Shown here: positions 1 through 6,808 of the stretch, in pieces
Position numbering within the stretch: the first letter of the stretch is position 1
Layout of the letters: the number at the start of each line of letters is the position of its first letter
Source of the DNA: an uncultured Asticcacaulis sp.
Lineage (GTDB): Bacteria; Pseudomonadota; Alphaproteobacteria; Caulobacterales; Caulobacteraceae
DNA length: 10,057 bases
Assembly (NCBI GenBank): GCA_946480125.1
Contig: CAMLIY010000098.1
Span: 1-10,057, forward strand
Direction of reading: 5' to 3'
Made by a program: the position numbers and the translations under genes
Notes under the pieces: generated by a model
Databases searched by the model: none
What the model was told of the DNA's origin: nothing
The model's input: the letters and a program-made list of their open reading frames with translations, nothing else

Positions 1-1175
1 CCGACCGCGAGCGCCTGTTCTGCGAAGCCGGCCGCACCATCGTCGATCTGTGCGAGCGCTGGTACGGCCAGGATGACGCCTCGGTACTGCCGCGTTCCAT
101 CGCCACCTTTGAAGCCTTTGAAAACGCCATGACGCTTGATGTCGCCATGGGCGGCTCGACCAATACCGTGCTGCATATCCTCGCCGCCGCCCAGGAAGCC
201 GGGGTCGATTTCACCATGCAGGATATCGACCGGATTTCCCGTCGCACGCCGTGTATCTGCAAGGTGGCGCCGGCCTCGTCGGATGTGCATATCGAGGATG
301 TTCACCGCGCCGGCGGCATTGTCGGGATTTTAGGCGAACTGCATCGCGGCGGCCTGATCAATGGCGAACTGCCGACCGTACACAGCCCGTCGCTGGCGGC
401 CGGTCTGGCGCACTGGGATATCAAGTCATCCAACGACTCTTCCGTGGCCGAGTTCTTCAAGGCGGCGCCGGGCGGCGTGCGTACCACCCAGGCCTTCTCG
501 CAATCGAAGCGCTGGGATGAACTCGATACAAACCGCCAGTCGGGCGTGATCCGTTCGGTCGAAAACGCCTTCACCAAGGATGGCGGCCTGGCCGTGCTCT
601 ACGGCAATATCGCCGAAAAGGGCTGCATCGTGAAAACCGCCGGGGTCGATGAGTCGATCTGGAAATTCACCGGCAAGGCGCGGGTATTTGAATCGCAGGA
701 CTCGGCGACGACGGCCATCCTCAACAACCAGATTGTCGAAGGTGACGTCGTGGTCATCCGCTACGAAGGCCCCAAGGGCGGGCCAGGGATGCAGGAAATG
801 CTCTACCCGACCACCTATCTGAAATCGAAGGGCCTGGGCAAGGCTTGCGCCCTGTTGACCGACGGCCGTTTCTCCGGCGGCACGTCGGGCCTTTCCATCG
901 GCCATGCTTCACCGGAAGCGGCGGCCGGCGGCCTGATAGCCCTGGTCGAAGATGGCGACACGATTGAGATCGATATCCCCAACCGCACCATCCATCTGGT
1001 GCTGTCGGACCGTGAGATCGCCGAACGCCGCGCCGCCGAGGACCATCGTGGCGCTGAGGCCTATACGCCGAAAAACCGCGAGCGTTACGTCTCCAAGGCG
1101 CTTCAGGCCTATGCGGCGCTCGTCACCTCGGCCGATACCGGCGCCGTGCGTGATCTGGGGCAGTTGAAAAAATAA
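1..1175 (+). CDS. ilvD: Dihydroxy-acid dehydratase, 5'-truncated by the window edge
   Basis: This enzyme dehydrates 2,3-dihydroxy-isovalerate and 2,3-dihydroxy-3-methylvalerate to the 2-keto acids that precede valine, leucine and isoleucine, using an iron-sulfur cluster and Mg2+ in the cytoplasm. The reading frame is open from base 3, before the first ATG at 129, and the residues before that ATG ([20 protein letters not shown] onward) match the IlvD family, so the gene starts outside the window. About 390 C-terminal residues are present; the E. coli enzyme has 616, so roughly 225 are missing, including the N-terminal cluster cysteines. Visible family motifs are [50 protein letters not shown] and the ILVD/EDD signature [18 protein letters not shown], which holds the catalytic serine. 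These fit IlvD better than the related 6-phosphogluconate dehydratase Edd. The stop is TAA at 1173-1175. The gene converges with the chemoreceptor at 1188, and no intrinsic terminator is obvious between them. Confidence 0.96.
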   Translation, partial: DRERLFCEAGRTIVDLCERWYGQDDASVLPRSIATFEAFENAMTLDVAMGGSTNTVLHILAAAQEAGVDFTMQDIDRISRRTPCICKVAPASSDVHIEDVHRAGGIVGILGELHRGGLINGELPTVHSPSLAAGLAHWDIKSSNDSSVAEFFKAAPGGVRTTQAFSQSKRWDELDTNRQSGVIRSVENAFTKDGGLAVLYGNIAEKGCIVKTAGVDESIWKFTGKARVFESQDSATTAILNNQIVEGDVVVIRYEGPKGGPGMQEMLYPTTYLKSKGLGKACALLTDGRFSGGTSGLSIGHASPEAAAGGLIALVEDGDTIEIDIPNRTIHLVLSDREIAERRAAEDHRGAEAYTPKNRERYVSKALQAYAALVTSADTGAVRDLGQLKK

Positions 1176-1187
1176 CCGCCGCGCCGA

Positions 1188-2675
1188 TTACGCTGCCAAG
1201 GCTTCCACATCGCTTTTTACCTTTTCGGATGCTTCGGTAACATCGGTGAAGGTATGATTGATCTGCCCGAGGCTATCATTGATATGATTGATGGCCGATA
1301 CGGCTGACTGCATGTTTTCACTGATTTCATTGGTAACGGCATTCTGCTGTTCCATGGCACAGGCAACAGACGACACGTTTTCCAGAACTGTATCCACCGA
1401 CCCCGATATCAGATCCAGCGCCTCGACCACCTCGCCGGTCACCGATTGCATGGTCGCTATTTCGGCGGCGATGGTCTTGGTGGAACTAGCGGCCTGATTG
1501 GCCAGGTTTTTCACTTCCGAGGCGACGACAGCAAAGCCCTTGCCGGCCTCGCCCGCGCGTGCCGATTCAATCGTGGCGTTGAGCGCCAGCAGATTGATCT
1601 GGCTGGCGATATTCTGGATAAGCGTGACGATATTGTTCATCGCCGCAGCTGATTTATGAAGGCCGGCCGCCGAAATCGTGGCGTCACCGGCATGTTTGAA
1701 GACGCTTTCAACGCTTAGGCGGGCATTGCCCATGTTCTGCAAGATTTCGCGCACACTCTGGCTCAGTTCTTCCGAAGCCGCGGCAACCGAATTGATCATC
1801 GCGCCCGTATCCGAAGAGGCGGTGGTGGCGCTGGACGTCATGCGTGTGGCTTCCGTTATGCGCTGCATGACGCCGCCGAGATTGGTGTTGATGGTGTGGC
1901 TCAAACCTTCGTTGCGCATCCGCCGGCGGACGGCGTCGGTTGTGTCTGTGGCGAACTTGACCACCTTTACCACGGCGCCTGTATCATCGAAGATGGGGTT
2001 GTAATTGGCCTGTATATAGACTTCGCGACCACCTTTGCCGATACGCTTGTATTCCGCCGCCTGGAAACGGCCGGCGCGCAGGTCTTCCCAGAAGCGACGG
2101 TAGGTATCGGAGGCGGCGTAGACAGGATCGCAGAACAGGCTGTGCGGGCGGCCCTGGATTTCGTCTATGCGGTATCCTAACGCCTTGAGAAAGTTCTCGT
2201 TGGCGGTGATAACCTCGCCGGCCGGTGTGAATTCGATTACCGCCTGGGCGCGCGAAATCGCCTCGATCTTGCCCACCTGATCGATTTCTTTCATCCTGGC
2301 CTCGGTGATATCGGAGGCAAACTTGATGATCTTGATCACCTTGCCGGACATATCGCGGATCGGATTGTAGGTGGCCTGAAGCCAGACCACCTTGCCGTCC
2401 TTGCCAAAGCGTTTGAAGACGTTCGATTGGAACTGGCCGTCGGCGAGATTGCGCCAAAAGCGTCGATAATCTTCACCTGCGGCATAGGCGGGCTCACAAA
2501 AAAGACTGTGATGCCGTCCGGCGATTTCGGCCAGGCTGTAGCCCACGGCTTTAAGAAAATTGCCGTTGGCTGTCAGAATATCGCCCTGAGGTGTAAATTC
2601 GATTACGGCCTGTGAAGCATTGAGTGCTGCGACAATACTCTTTGTGTCGCTGGATGCGTGTTTGCTGAATAACAT
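1188..2675 (-). CDS. Soluble methyl-accepting chemotaxis protein with two PAS domains (paralog 1)
   Basis: This is a cytoplasmic chemoreceptor of about 495 residues with no transmembrane segment. Two similar PAS domains (about 21-124 and 143-245) each run from a [SA]QAVIEFTP motif to a FA[ST]DxT motif. A coiled-coil MCP signalling domain (about 280-480) follows, with the conserved hairpin tip [15 protein letters not shown] near residue 370. The tip binds CheA/CheW-type partners, so the protein should feed a chemotaxis-like phosphorelay. A run [10 protein letters not shown] resembles a methylation site. There is no CheR-docking pentapeptide; the C-terminus is EALAA. The open frame reaches a TTG at 2702, but the ATG at 2675 follows a GGGGA ribosome-binding site by 9 nt and aligns with the paralog's MFFKK start, so I chose 2675. 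PAS-PAS-MCP is also the order in Pseudomonas BdlA and related energy-taxis receptors. PAS ligands (flavin, heme or other) cannot be read from the sequence. It lies 209 bp downstream of the GGDEF-EAL gene and probably has its own promoter. Confidence 0.93.
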   Translation of the reverse strand: MLFSKHASSDTKSIVAALNASQAVIEFTPQGDILTANGNFLKAVGYSLAEIAGRHHSLFCEPAYAAGEDYRRFWRNLADGQFQSNVFKRFGKDGKVVWLQATYNPIRDMSGKVIKIIKFASDITEARMKEIDQVGKIEAISRAQAVIEFTPAGEVITANENFLKALGYRIDEIQGRPHSLFCDPVYAASDTYRRFWEDLRAGRFQAAEYKRIGKGGREVYIQANYNPIFDDTGAVVKVVKFATDTTDAVRRRMRNEGLSHTINTNLGGVMQRITEATRMTSSATTASSDTGAMINSVAAASEELSQSVREILQNMGNARLSVESVFKHAGDATISAAGLHKSAAAMNNIVTLIQNIASQINLLALNATIESARAGEAGKGFAVVASEVKNLANQAASSTKTIAAEIATMQSVTGEVVEALDLISGSVDTVLENVSSVACAMEQQNAVTNEISENMQSAVSAINHINDSLGQINHTFTDVTEASEKVKSDVEALAA

Positions 2676-2684
2676 GAATTTGTA

Positions 2685-2689
2685 TCCCC
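2685..2689 (-). promoter_or_regulatory. Ribosome-binding site deciding the start of chemoreceptor 1
   Basis: On the minus strand GGGGA stands 9 nt before the ATG at 2675. It lies inside the reading frame that would extend to the TTG at 2702, so it argues for the shorter protein. The longer option has only a weaker AGGGA 4 nt before its TTG. Confidence 0.55.
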
Positions 2690-2693
2690 GGAA

Positions 2694-2709
2694 GGATCGC
2701 AATCGATCC
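2694..2709. repeat. Inverted repeat just upstream of chemoreceptor 1
   Basis: GGATCG, four bases, then CGATCC form a perfect 6-bp dyad, ending 4 bp from the GGGGA ribosome-binding site of the downstream gene. On mRNA it would be a small hairpin next to the site where ribosomes bind; on DNA it could be an operator. The symmetry is seen directly; any function is a guess. Confidence 0.35.
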
Positions 2710-2773
2710 CTGTAATGCCGCCGTCGGTACGCTTTTTTACTGAGACCTTAGCTGCGTATACAATTTGACGTTA

Positions 2774-2855
2774 ATAAGGGATTACCAATAAGAAGCGGGC
2801 GCGGTAATTCGCATGAATATTTTTCAAATGGCAATCAGGGCGTGAAATCCCTTAT
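2774..2855. repeat. Pair of 10-bp inverted sequences in the intergenic gap before chemoreceptor 1
   Basis: ATAAGGGATT at 2774-2783 and its exact complement AATCCCTTAT at 2846-2855 sit 62 bp apart in the 209-bp gap between the GGDEF-EAL gene and chemoreceptor 1. The spacing is too wide for a simple hairpin terminator and no T-run follows. Two facing copies of a regulator site upstream of the receptor gene is the simplest reading. The rest of the gap (2676-2884) is moderately AT-rich. I see no confident -35/-10 pair in it. Confidence 0.4.
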
Positions 2856-2884
2856 CTGCAAGGCAATTCTGACGTGAGTAATTG

Positions 2885-4831
2885 TCAGGCCAACCGTTTA
2901 GTGGTCAGTTCCAGATAGGGCAGTACTTCGGTGGCGGCCATAGGCCTGGCAAAATAATAGCCCTGCACCATTCGGCAGCCGATATCACGAAGGGTCGATA
3001 ATTGCGCCTCTGTTTCAACGCCCTCTATGATGCAGTCCAGCCTCATATCGGCGCACAGGGCCGTCAGTGATTTGACGATTTTAAAGCTGACCGGATTTGA
3101 ATCGATATCGGTAATGAAGCTGCGATCGACCTTTATCTTGTCAAGCGGCAGTCGGTGGACATGGCTTAGCGAGGAATAGCCTGTGCCGAAATCATCGAGG
3201 GAAATGCCGGTGCCCAACGCCTTGAAGGTCTGCACGGCCGTTGCCGCCTGCGCAAAATCATATGAAACGGCGGTTTCGGTGATCTCGAAGTCTATCCGTT
3301 TCGGATCGACCCGGCTGCGATTGACGATGGCGATGATCTGCACCACGGTCTCGGTATCAGACAGGTCATGTGCTGACAGATTAAACGACATGCGGATATC
3401 CGCAGGCCATTGCGCCAGCGCGAATAAGGCCTTTTTCAGCAAGGTCTTGGTCACACTGCGCACCAGGCCGGCGCGTTCCGCCACGGGGATGAAGCGTTCA
3501 GGCCCGACGGGGCCGAGCGTTGGGCTTTGCCAGCGCGCCAAGGCTTCGAAAGCCATTGTCCGGCCAGTGGTGATATCGATAATGGGCTGAAAAACCATCG
3601 ACAGTTCGGCGTCGAGGTCGGCATTCTGCAAGGCCTGCTCGATGACGCTGTGACTGCGGATCTGTTCTTCATGTTCGGTGGAAAAGATAACCATCTGGCC
3701 GCGCTGATGGCGTTTTGCGTGGTAAAGGGCATAGTCGGCGCGTTCGAACAGGGCTTCCGGATCTGCCGCGGATTGCGGATAACCCGCGACGCCTATGGAG
3801 GAGCCGAGCAGGGCCTGAGAGCTGCCTATGGCATAAGGCAGACGGATGATATCGCTGATCGCCGTGCCCAACCAGCGTAATTCGTCCCGCGTGGGATTGC
3901 CGGAAATGATAAATCCGAACTCGTCGCCACCCAGACGCGCCAATACAATGTCATCGCCGCAGGCCTGTTTGAGGCGTTGCGCCGCCTCTGTCAGGACGCG
4001 ATCGCCGGTGGAGTGGCCGTAGGTGTCGTTGACCGGCTTGAAACCATCGAGATCGATAATGCCGATGGCGAAGGCGCTGCCTTTCGTTTTGGAACGATCA
4101 TACTGTTTCGATAGTTCAGCGAAAAACCACCGGCGGTTGGCCAGGCCGGTCAGGCTGTCGAGATTGGCGATGCGGAAGTTTTCATCGCCAAGCCGTCTCG
4201 TTTCACTTCGTGACGCCACCAGCCGGGCAAAATCGCGAGAGTACACCATCAGAACAGTGATCATGGCCACTGAAACAAAAGCCAGATTGATCGCCATGGC
4301 CTTCAGGCTGGTTTGCGGCTGTATGAGAAAGAAAATAATAAAGGGAATATTGACGATCAGGGTGACGGCAATCGCTGCCGAACGCAAATGCATCAGACAG
4401 AAGATGCAGCCGATGACAGTGACGGCCATGTAAAAAGCGACATGACCGCGCGCATAGGCATCCCCATAATCATAAAGGCTTAATCCCCATGCCGTAAACG
4501 CCATGGAAATCAGCACCGCCATCTTGTTGGTGCGCTGCAACTGCCGCAAAACCAGTTCATCATTGTGGGGTGTGCCAGGTTTTTTCCACCAGATAAAAAA
4601 GCGGATCGCGCACATCAGGCAGAGTAAGCCGGGTACACCTATAGCCAGCCATGCCGGCGCGACCGATGAATAGGTGACGGCCACAGCGATCGTATTGGTG
4701 GATAAAAGCAGATAGAGAAGCGGAATTTGTTTGGTGAAAGCGTTATATTGCGCGCGTGAAAGTTCCATATCATCAACAGGAACCTGGAAAATGCCTGCCA
4801 GACGCTTCAAATAGATGAGGTTGAAAACCAA
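2885..4831 (-). CDS. Membrane GGDEF-EAL protein: predicted diguanylate cyclase / c-di-GMP phosphodiesterase
   Basis: This is a predicted c-di-GMP turnover enzyme of about 648 residues. About six hydrophobic helices (roughly 37-54, 59-81, 104-119, 131-148, 152-171, 179-197) place it in the inner membrane. The GGDEF domain follows, with DSLTGLANRR, DLDGFKPVNDTYGH (260-273) and an intact GGDEF (301-305). The RxxD inhibitory I-site expected just before GGDEF is absent. The EAL domain is also intact: FEALARW with EAL at 429-431, FNLSA, FEITET, DDFGTGYSS (546-554), KIKVDRSF, EGVETE and QGYYFARP. Both activities are therefore possible; which dominates cannot be told. The open frame runs to 5149, but its first 70 or so codons lie inside the upstream receptor gene and look like its shadow. 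I favour TTG at 4831, with AGGG 8 nt upstream. TTG at 4810 and ATG at 4768 (MELSRAQYNAF) are alternatives, the ATG lacking a good ribosome-binding site. The gene lies 112 bp downstream of chemoreceptor 2 and may be read from the same transcript. Confidence 0.93.
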   Translation of the reverse strand: MVFNLIYLKRLAGIFQVPVDDMELSRAQYNAFTKQIPLLYLLLSTNTIAVAVTYSSVAPAWLAIGVPGLLCLMCAIRFFIWWKKPGTPHNDELVLRQLQRTNKMAVLISMAFTAWGLSLYDYGDAYARGHVAFYMAVTVIGCIFCLMHLRSAAIAVTLIVNIPFIIFFLIQPQTSLKAMAINLAFVSVAMITVLMVYSRDFARLVASRSETRRLGDENFRIANLDSLTGLANRRWFFAELSKQYDRSKTKGSAFAIGIIDLDGFKPVNDTYGHSTGDRVLTEAAQRLKQACGDDIVLARLGGDEFGFIISGNPTRDELRWLGTAISDIIRLPYAIGSSQALLGSSIGVAGYPQSAADPEALFERADYALYHAKRHQRGQMVIFSTEHEEQIRSHSVIEQALQNADLDAELSMVFQPIIDITTGRTMAFEALARWQSPTLGPVGPERFIPVAERAGLVRSVTKTLLKKALFALAQWPADIRMSFNLSAHDLSDTETVVQIIAIVNRSRVDPKRIDFEITETAVSYDFAQAATAVQTFKALGTGISLDDFGTGYSSLSHVHRLPLDKIKVDRSFITDIDSNPVSFKIVKSLTALCADMRLDCIIEGVETEAQLSTLRDIGCRMVQGYYFARPMAATEVLPYLELTTKRLA

Positions 4832-4839
4832 CGCTTTTA

Positions 4840-4843
4840 CCCT
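4840..4843 (-). promoter_or_regulatory. Weak ribosome-binding site supporting the TTG start of the GGDEF-EAL gene
   Basis: AGGG on the minus strand stands 8 nt before the TTG at 4831. It is the only purine-rich site well placed before any of the in-frame candidate starts downstream of the chemoreceptor stop. This is suggestive, not decisive. Confidence 0.35.
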
Positions 4844-4943
4844 GCTTCCTGGGGTTATTACGACATCCCCCTCTGCCTGGGGCAGTAGGAGGATGTTATC
4901 GCGTTTGTGTGTATAATCAGTTAGTGTGGAAGGAACGCCAGGG

Positions 4944-6419
4944 CTATGCCGCCAGGTCGTCCATTTCTTTTTTAACCTTGCCTGACGTCTCAACCACATT
5001 GGCGAAAGTGTAGGAAATATTTTCCAGGCTTTCGTTGATTTCGCTGACGGCCGTGACCGCCGCCTGCATGTTGGCGGTAATCTCACAGGTGGCGGCAGTT
5101 TGTTGCTCAAGCGTGCCGGCCACGGATGTGACATTGCCCAGCACTTCATTCATCGAACTGGAAATCAGGCCGAGCGCGCCCACCACTTCGCTGGTTACAG
5201 CCTGCATATTGGAAATTTCGGCGGCGATGGTCTGGGTGGAGCGCGCGGCCTGATTGGCCAGCGACTTGACTTCCGAGGCAACGACCGCGAAACCTCGGCC
5301 CGCCTCACCGGCGCGGGCAGATTCAATGGTGGCATTCAAGGCCAGCAGGTTGATCTGGCCGGCAATATCCTGGATCAGGGTCACCACATTGGTCATGGAG
5401 GTGGCGGACTTATTGAGCGATTCCGCCGAACTGTTGGCAACTTCGGTATGCTTGAAAACACCCTCGACACTGGTGCGTGCATGGCCCATGCTGTTGGAAA
5501 TATCGCGCACACTCTGCGATAACTCCTCGGAGGCGGCCGCGACACTATGGATCATGGCGCCGGTTTCGGTAGAGGCCGAAGCGGCGATGCCGGCTTTCTC
5601 GTGGGCGTCAGAAATAGTACCGAACACCACGCCCAGTTCGCCATTGAGCTGGGCGCCTCGCAAGCGCCGGCGCACCATGTCGGTGATGTCGGTGGCGAAC
5701 TTTACCACCTTAACGACCGCGCCGGTGTCGTCGAAGATCGGATTGTAGGTCGCCTGGATATAGAGTTCGCGACCGCCCTTGCCGAAACGTCGGTATTCCG
5801 CCGCCTGATATTGGCCGCGGCCGAGGCTTTCCCAGAACTGGCGGTAGGCGGATGACTGCACATAGTCCGGCTCGCAGAACATGCCGTGATGCTTGCCCGT
5901 GATCTCGTCAAGGTCATATCCGACCGCGGCCAGGAAATTCGAGTTGGCGGTCAGGATGGTGCCGGTTGGAGTGAATTCAATGACTGCCTGGGCGCGGTTG
6001 ATGGCCTCGATCTTGCCGTTGATATCAAGCTCATGCAGCTTGGCTTGTGTGATATCTGAGGCGAACTTGATCACCTTGATCACCTGGCCTGTCTCGTTGC
6101 GGATCGGATTATAGGTCGCCTGAAGCCAGATGATCCGGCCGCCCTTGCCAAAGCGCTTGAAGGTGTTGGCCGCGAAGTGCCCCTGTGCCAGGTCATGCCA
6201 GAATTGCCGGTAGGCGGGCGTTTGGGCATATTCGGGATCGCAGAACAGGCTGTGATGCTGGCCGGCAATCTCGCTCAGGCTGTAGCCGACGGCATTGAGG
6301 AAATTGGTGTTGGCGGTCAGAATTTCGCCTGATGGGGTAAATTCTATGACGGCCTGCGAAGCGTTGAGGGCGTCGATAATCGCCTTGGTATTGCTATGGT
6401 CAGTCTTTTTGAAAAACAT
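4944..6419 (-). CDS. Soluble methyl-accepting chemotaxis protein with two PAS domains (paralog 2)
   Basis: This 491-residue cytoplasmic chemoreceptor is a close paralog of the one at 1188-2675. The domain layout is the same: PAS about 21-124, PAS about 143-246, and an MCP signalling domain with tip [15 protein letters not shown] near residue 366. There is no membrane segment, and the C-terminus KKEMDDLAA lacks a CheR tether. PAS 1 carries HHSLFC and PAS 2 HHGMFC, a His/Cys-containing motif also found in both PAS domains of the paralog (HHSLFC, PHSLFC). The open frame extends to a GTG at 6431, but GAGG stands 6 nt before the ATG at 6419 and lies inside that extension, so 6419 is preferred. It is the first gene of the minus-strand block and sits behind a 389-bp regulatory-looking region. 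The likely role is a cytoplasmic redox, energy or small-molecule sensor for a chemosensory pathway. Signal and partner proteins are not shown here. Confidence 0.93.
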   Translation of the reverse strand: MFFKKTDHSNTKAIIDALNASQAVIEFTPSGEILTANTNFLNAVGYSLSEIAGQHHSLFCDPEYAQTPAYRQFWHDLAQGHFAANTFKRFGKGGRIIWLQATYNPIRNETGQVIKVIKFASDITQAKLHELDINGKIEAINRAQAVIEFTPTGTILTANSNFLAAVGYDLDEITGKHHGMFCEPDYVQSSAYRQFWESLGRGQYQAAEYRRFGKGGRELYIQATYNPIFDDTGAVVKVVKFATDITDMVRRRLRGAQLNGELGVVFGTISDAHEKAGIAASASTETGAMIHSVAAASEELSQSVRDISNSMGHARTSVEGVFKHTEVANSSAESLNKSATSMTNVVTLIQDIAGQINLLALNATIESARAGEAGRGFAVVASEVKSLANQAARSTQTIAAEISNMQAVTSEVVGALGLISSSMNEVLGNVTSVAGTLEQQTAATCEITANMQAAVTAVSEINESLENISYTFANVVETSGKVKKEMDDLAA

Positions 6420-6425
6420 AATACG

Positions 6426-6429
6426 CCTC
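6426..6429 (-). promoter_or_regulatory. Ribosome-binding site deciding the start of chemoreceptor 2
   Basis: GAGG on the minus strand lies 6 nt before the ATG at 6419 and within the codons that a GTG start at 6431 would add. This makes 6419 the better start, in agreement with alignment to the paralog. Confidence 0.65.
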
Positions 6430-6555
6430 ACGCCCCCGACTCGGTTACTCTTCCGGCCTTTACTCGTAGATCAGGTGTATGTGTATTGCGGTTAATAGAC
6501 AGTTTATTCAGGAGCAAATATTGCCTGTATGCAGATTTTCAAAATGGGATGCATA

Positions 6556-6566
6556 ATTATATTATA
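6556..6566 (-). promoter_or_regulatory. Tandem TATAAT boxes, possible -10 region for chemoreceptor 2
   Basis: Two overlapping perfect TATAAT hexamers are read on the minus strand at 6566-6561 and 6561-6556, about 140 bp before the ATG at 6419. No good -35 hexamer lies 16-18 bp upstream, and such hexamers are expected by chance in DNA this AT-rich, so this is only a candidate. Confidence 0.2.
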
Positions 6567-6580
6567 ATGTTGTTTTAAAA

Positions 6581-6634
6581 TAACTTATGTTTTTTTTAAA
6601 TATACTTGAGTATTTTTAATAAAATTATAAGTTA
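6581..6634. repeat. 54-bp imperfect palindrome in the AT-rich island
   Basis: The two halves meet at 6607/6608 and pair at 22 of 27 positions. The outer arms TAACTTAT (6581-6588) and ATAAGTTA (6627-6634) are perfect over 8 bp. The inner core ATACT-TG-AGTAT (6602-6613) is perfect over 5 bp, with T-rich and A-rich arms pairing between. Mismatches are the centre and four positions in the arms. It could extrude as a cruciform, form an RNA hairpin, or bind a dimeric protein. A classical terminator is less likely because the stem has almost no G-C pairs. Confidence 0.7.
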
Positions 6635-6690
6635 CGTAGGGTAAGCATATTAATAAAATCTCTGGCCATTATGATTGTTGACAATTATTC

Positions 6691-6710
6691 TGCGTAAAAA
6701 CGGTTACGCA
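6691..6710. repeat. 7-bp inverted repeat with 6-nt loop
   Basis: TGCGTAA and TTACGCA flank AAACGG in a perfect dyad about 100 bp downstream of the isomerase stop. No T-run follows on either strand, so it is a poor intrinsic terminator; it could be an operator. Confidence 0.35.
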
Positions 6711-6726
6711 CATGCTGTTGATAGCT

Positions 6727-6764
6727 GATTTATTCCACCGGCACGGGAGTTTGTTGAATAAATC
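6727..6764. repeat. 9-bp inverted repeat with 20-nt spacer downstream of the isomerase gene
   Basis: GATTTATTC (6727-6735) and GAATAAATC (6756-6764) are exact complements. A third copy of the GATTTATT core, in the first orientation, overlaps the isomerase stop region at 6814-6821. The repeat could fold in the 3' end of the isomerase transcript, but it lacks the G-C stem and T-tail of a standard terminator. Confidence 0.4.
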
Positions 6765-6808
6765 CGGCGCAATTTAGGGTTGTGCATTGGCTTTGCGTTT
6801 ATCAAAAT

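Larger units (their letters stand above)
6420..6808. other. 389-bp intergenic region with an AT-rich island, no gene seen
   Basis: No credible protein gene lies here; open frames are short and unlike any family I know. About 12 of the 90 bases in 6541-6630 are G or C, far below the flanking genes. The region contains the 54-bp palindrome, two further inverted repeats, tandem TATAAT boxes, and a repeated TTAATAAAAT (6616-6625 and 6650-6659). A GANTC site, the target of the CcrM methylase in Caulobacterales, lies at 6438-6442. It precedes chemoreceptor 2 and follows the isomerase gene, so it should hold the receptor promoter and perhaps a terminator. A small RNA cannot be excluded. Confidence 0.7.

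Noticed and set aside
426..905. 159-codon open frame on the minus strand opposite ilvD
   Set aside because: It lies entirely within conserved ilvD sequence and resembles no family.
2676..2702. Longer chemoreceptor 1 starting at TTG 2702
   Set aside because: The paralog begins at the equivalent of 2675, and GGGGA with 9-nt spacing precedes that ATG. The extra nine residues match nothing in the paralog.
4873..4885. Small hairpin CTGCC-CCA-GGCAG between chemoreceptor 2 and the GGDEF-EAL gene, as a terminator
   Set aside because: The stem is only 5 bp with a 3-nt loop and no T-run follows, so it does not show that the two genes are separate transcripts.
4944..5149. N-terminal extension of the GGDEF-EAL frame into the chemoreceptor gene
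   Set aside because: It overlaps a highly conserved MCP coding region in another frame and reads as low-complexity Pro/Arg/Ser residues.
6502..6526. Possible sigma-54 promoter before chemoreceptor 2 (AGGCAATATTTGCT on the minus strand)
   Set aside because: The GG-to-GC spacing is 8, not the required 10, and the -24 element is imperfect.
6616..6630. CtrA-like box TTAA-N7-ATAA
   Set aside because: One mismatch to TTAA-N7-TTAA in a tract that is almost all A and T has no weight.
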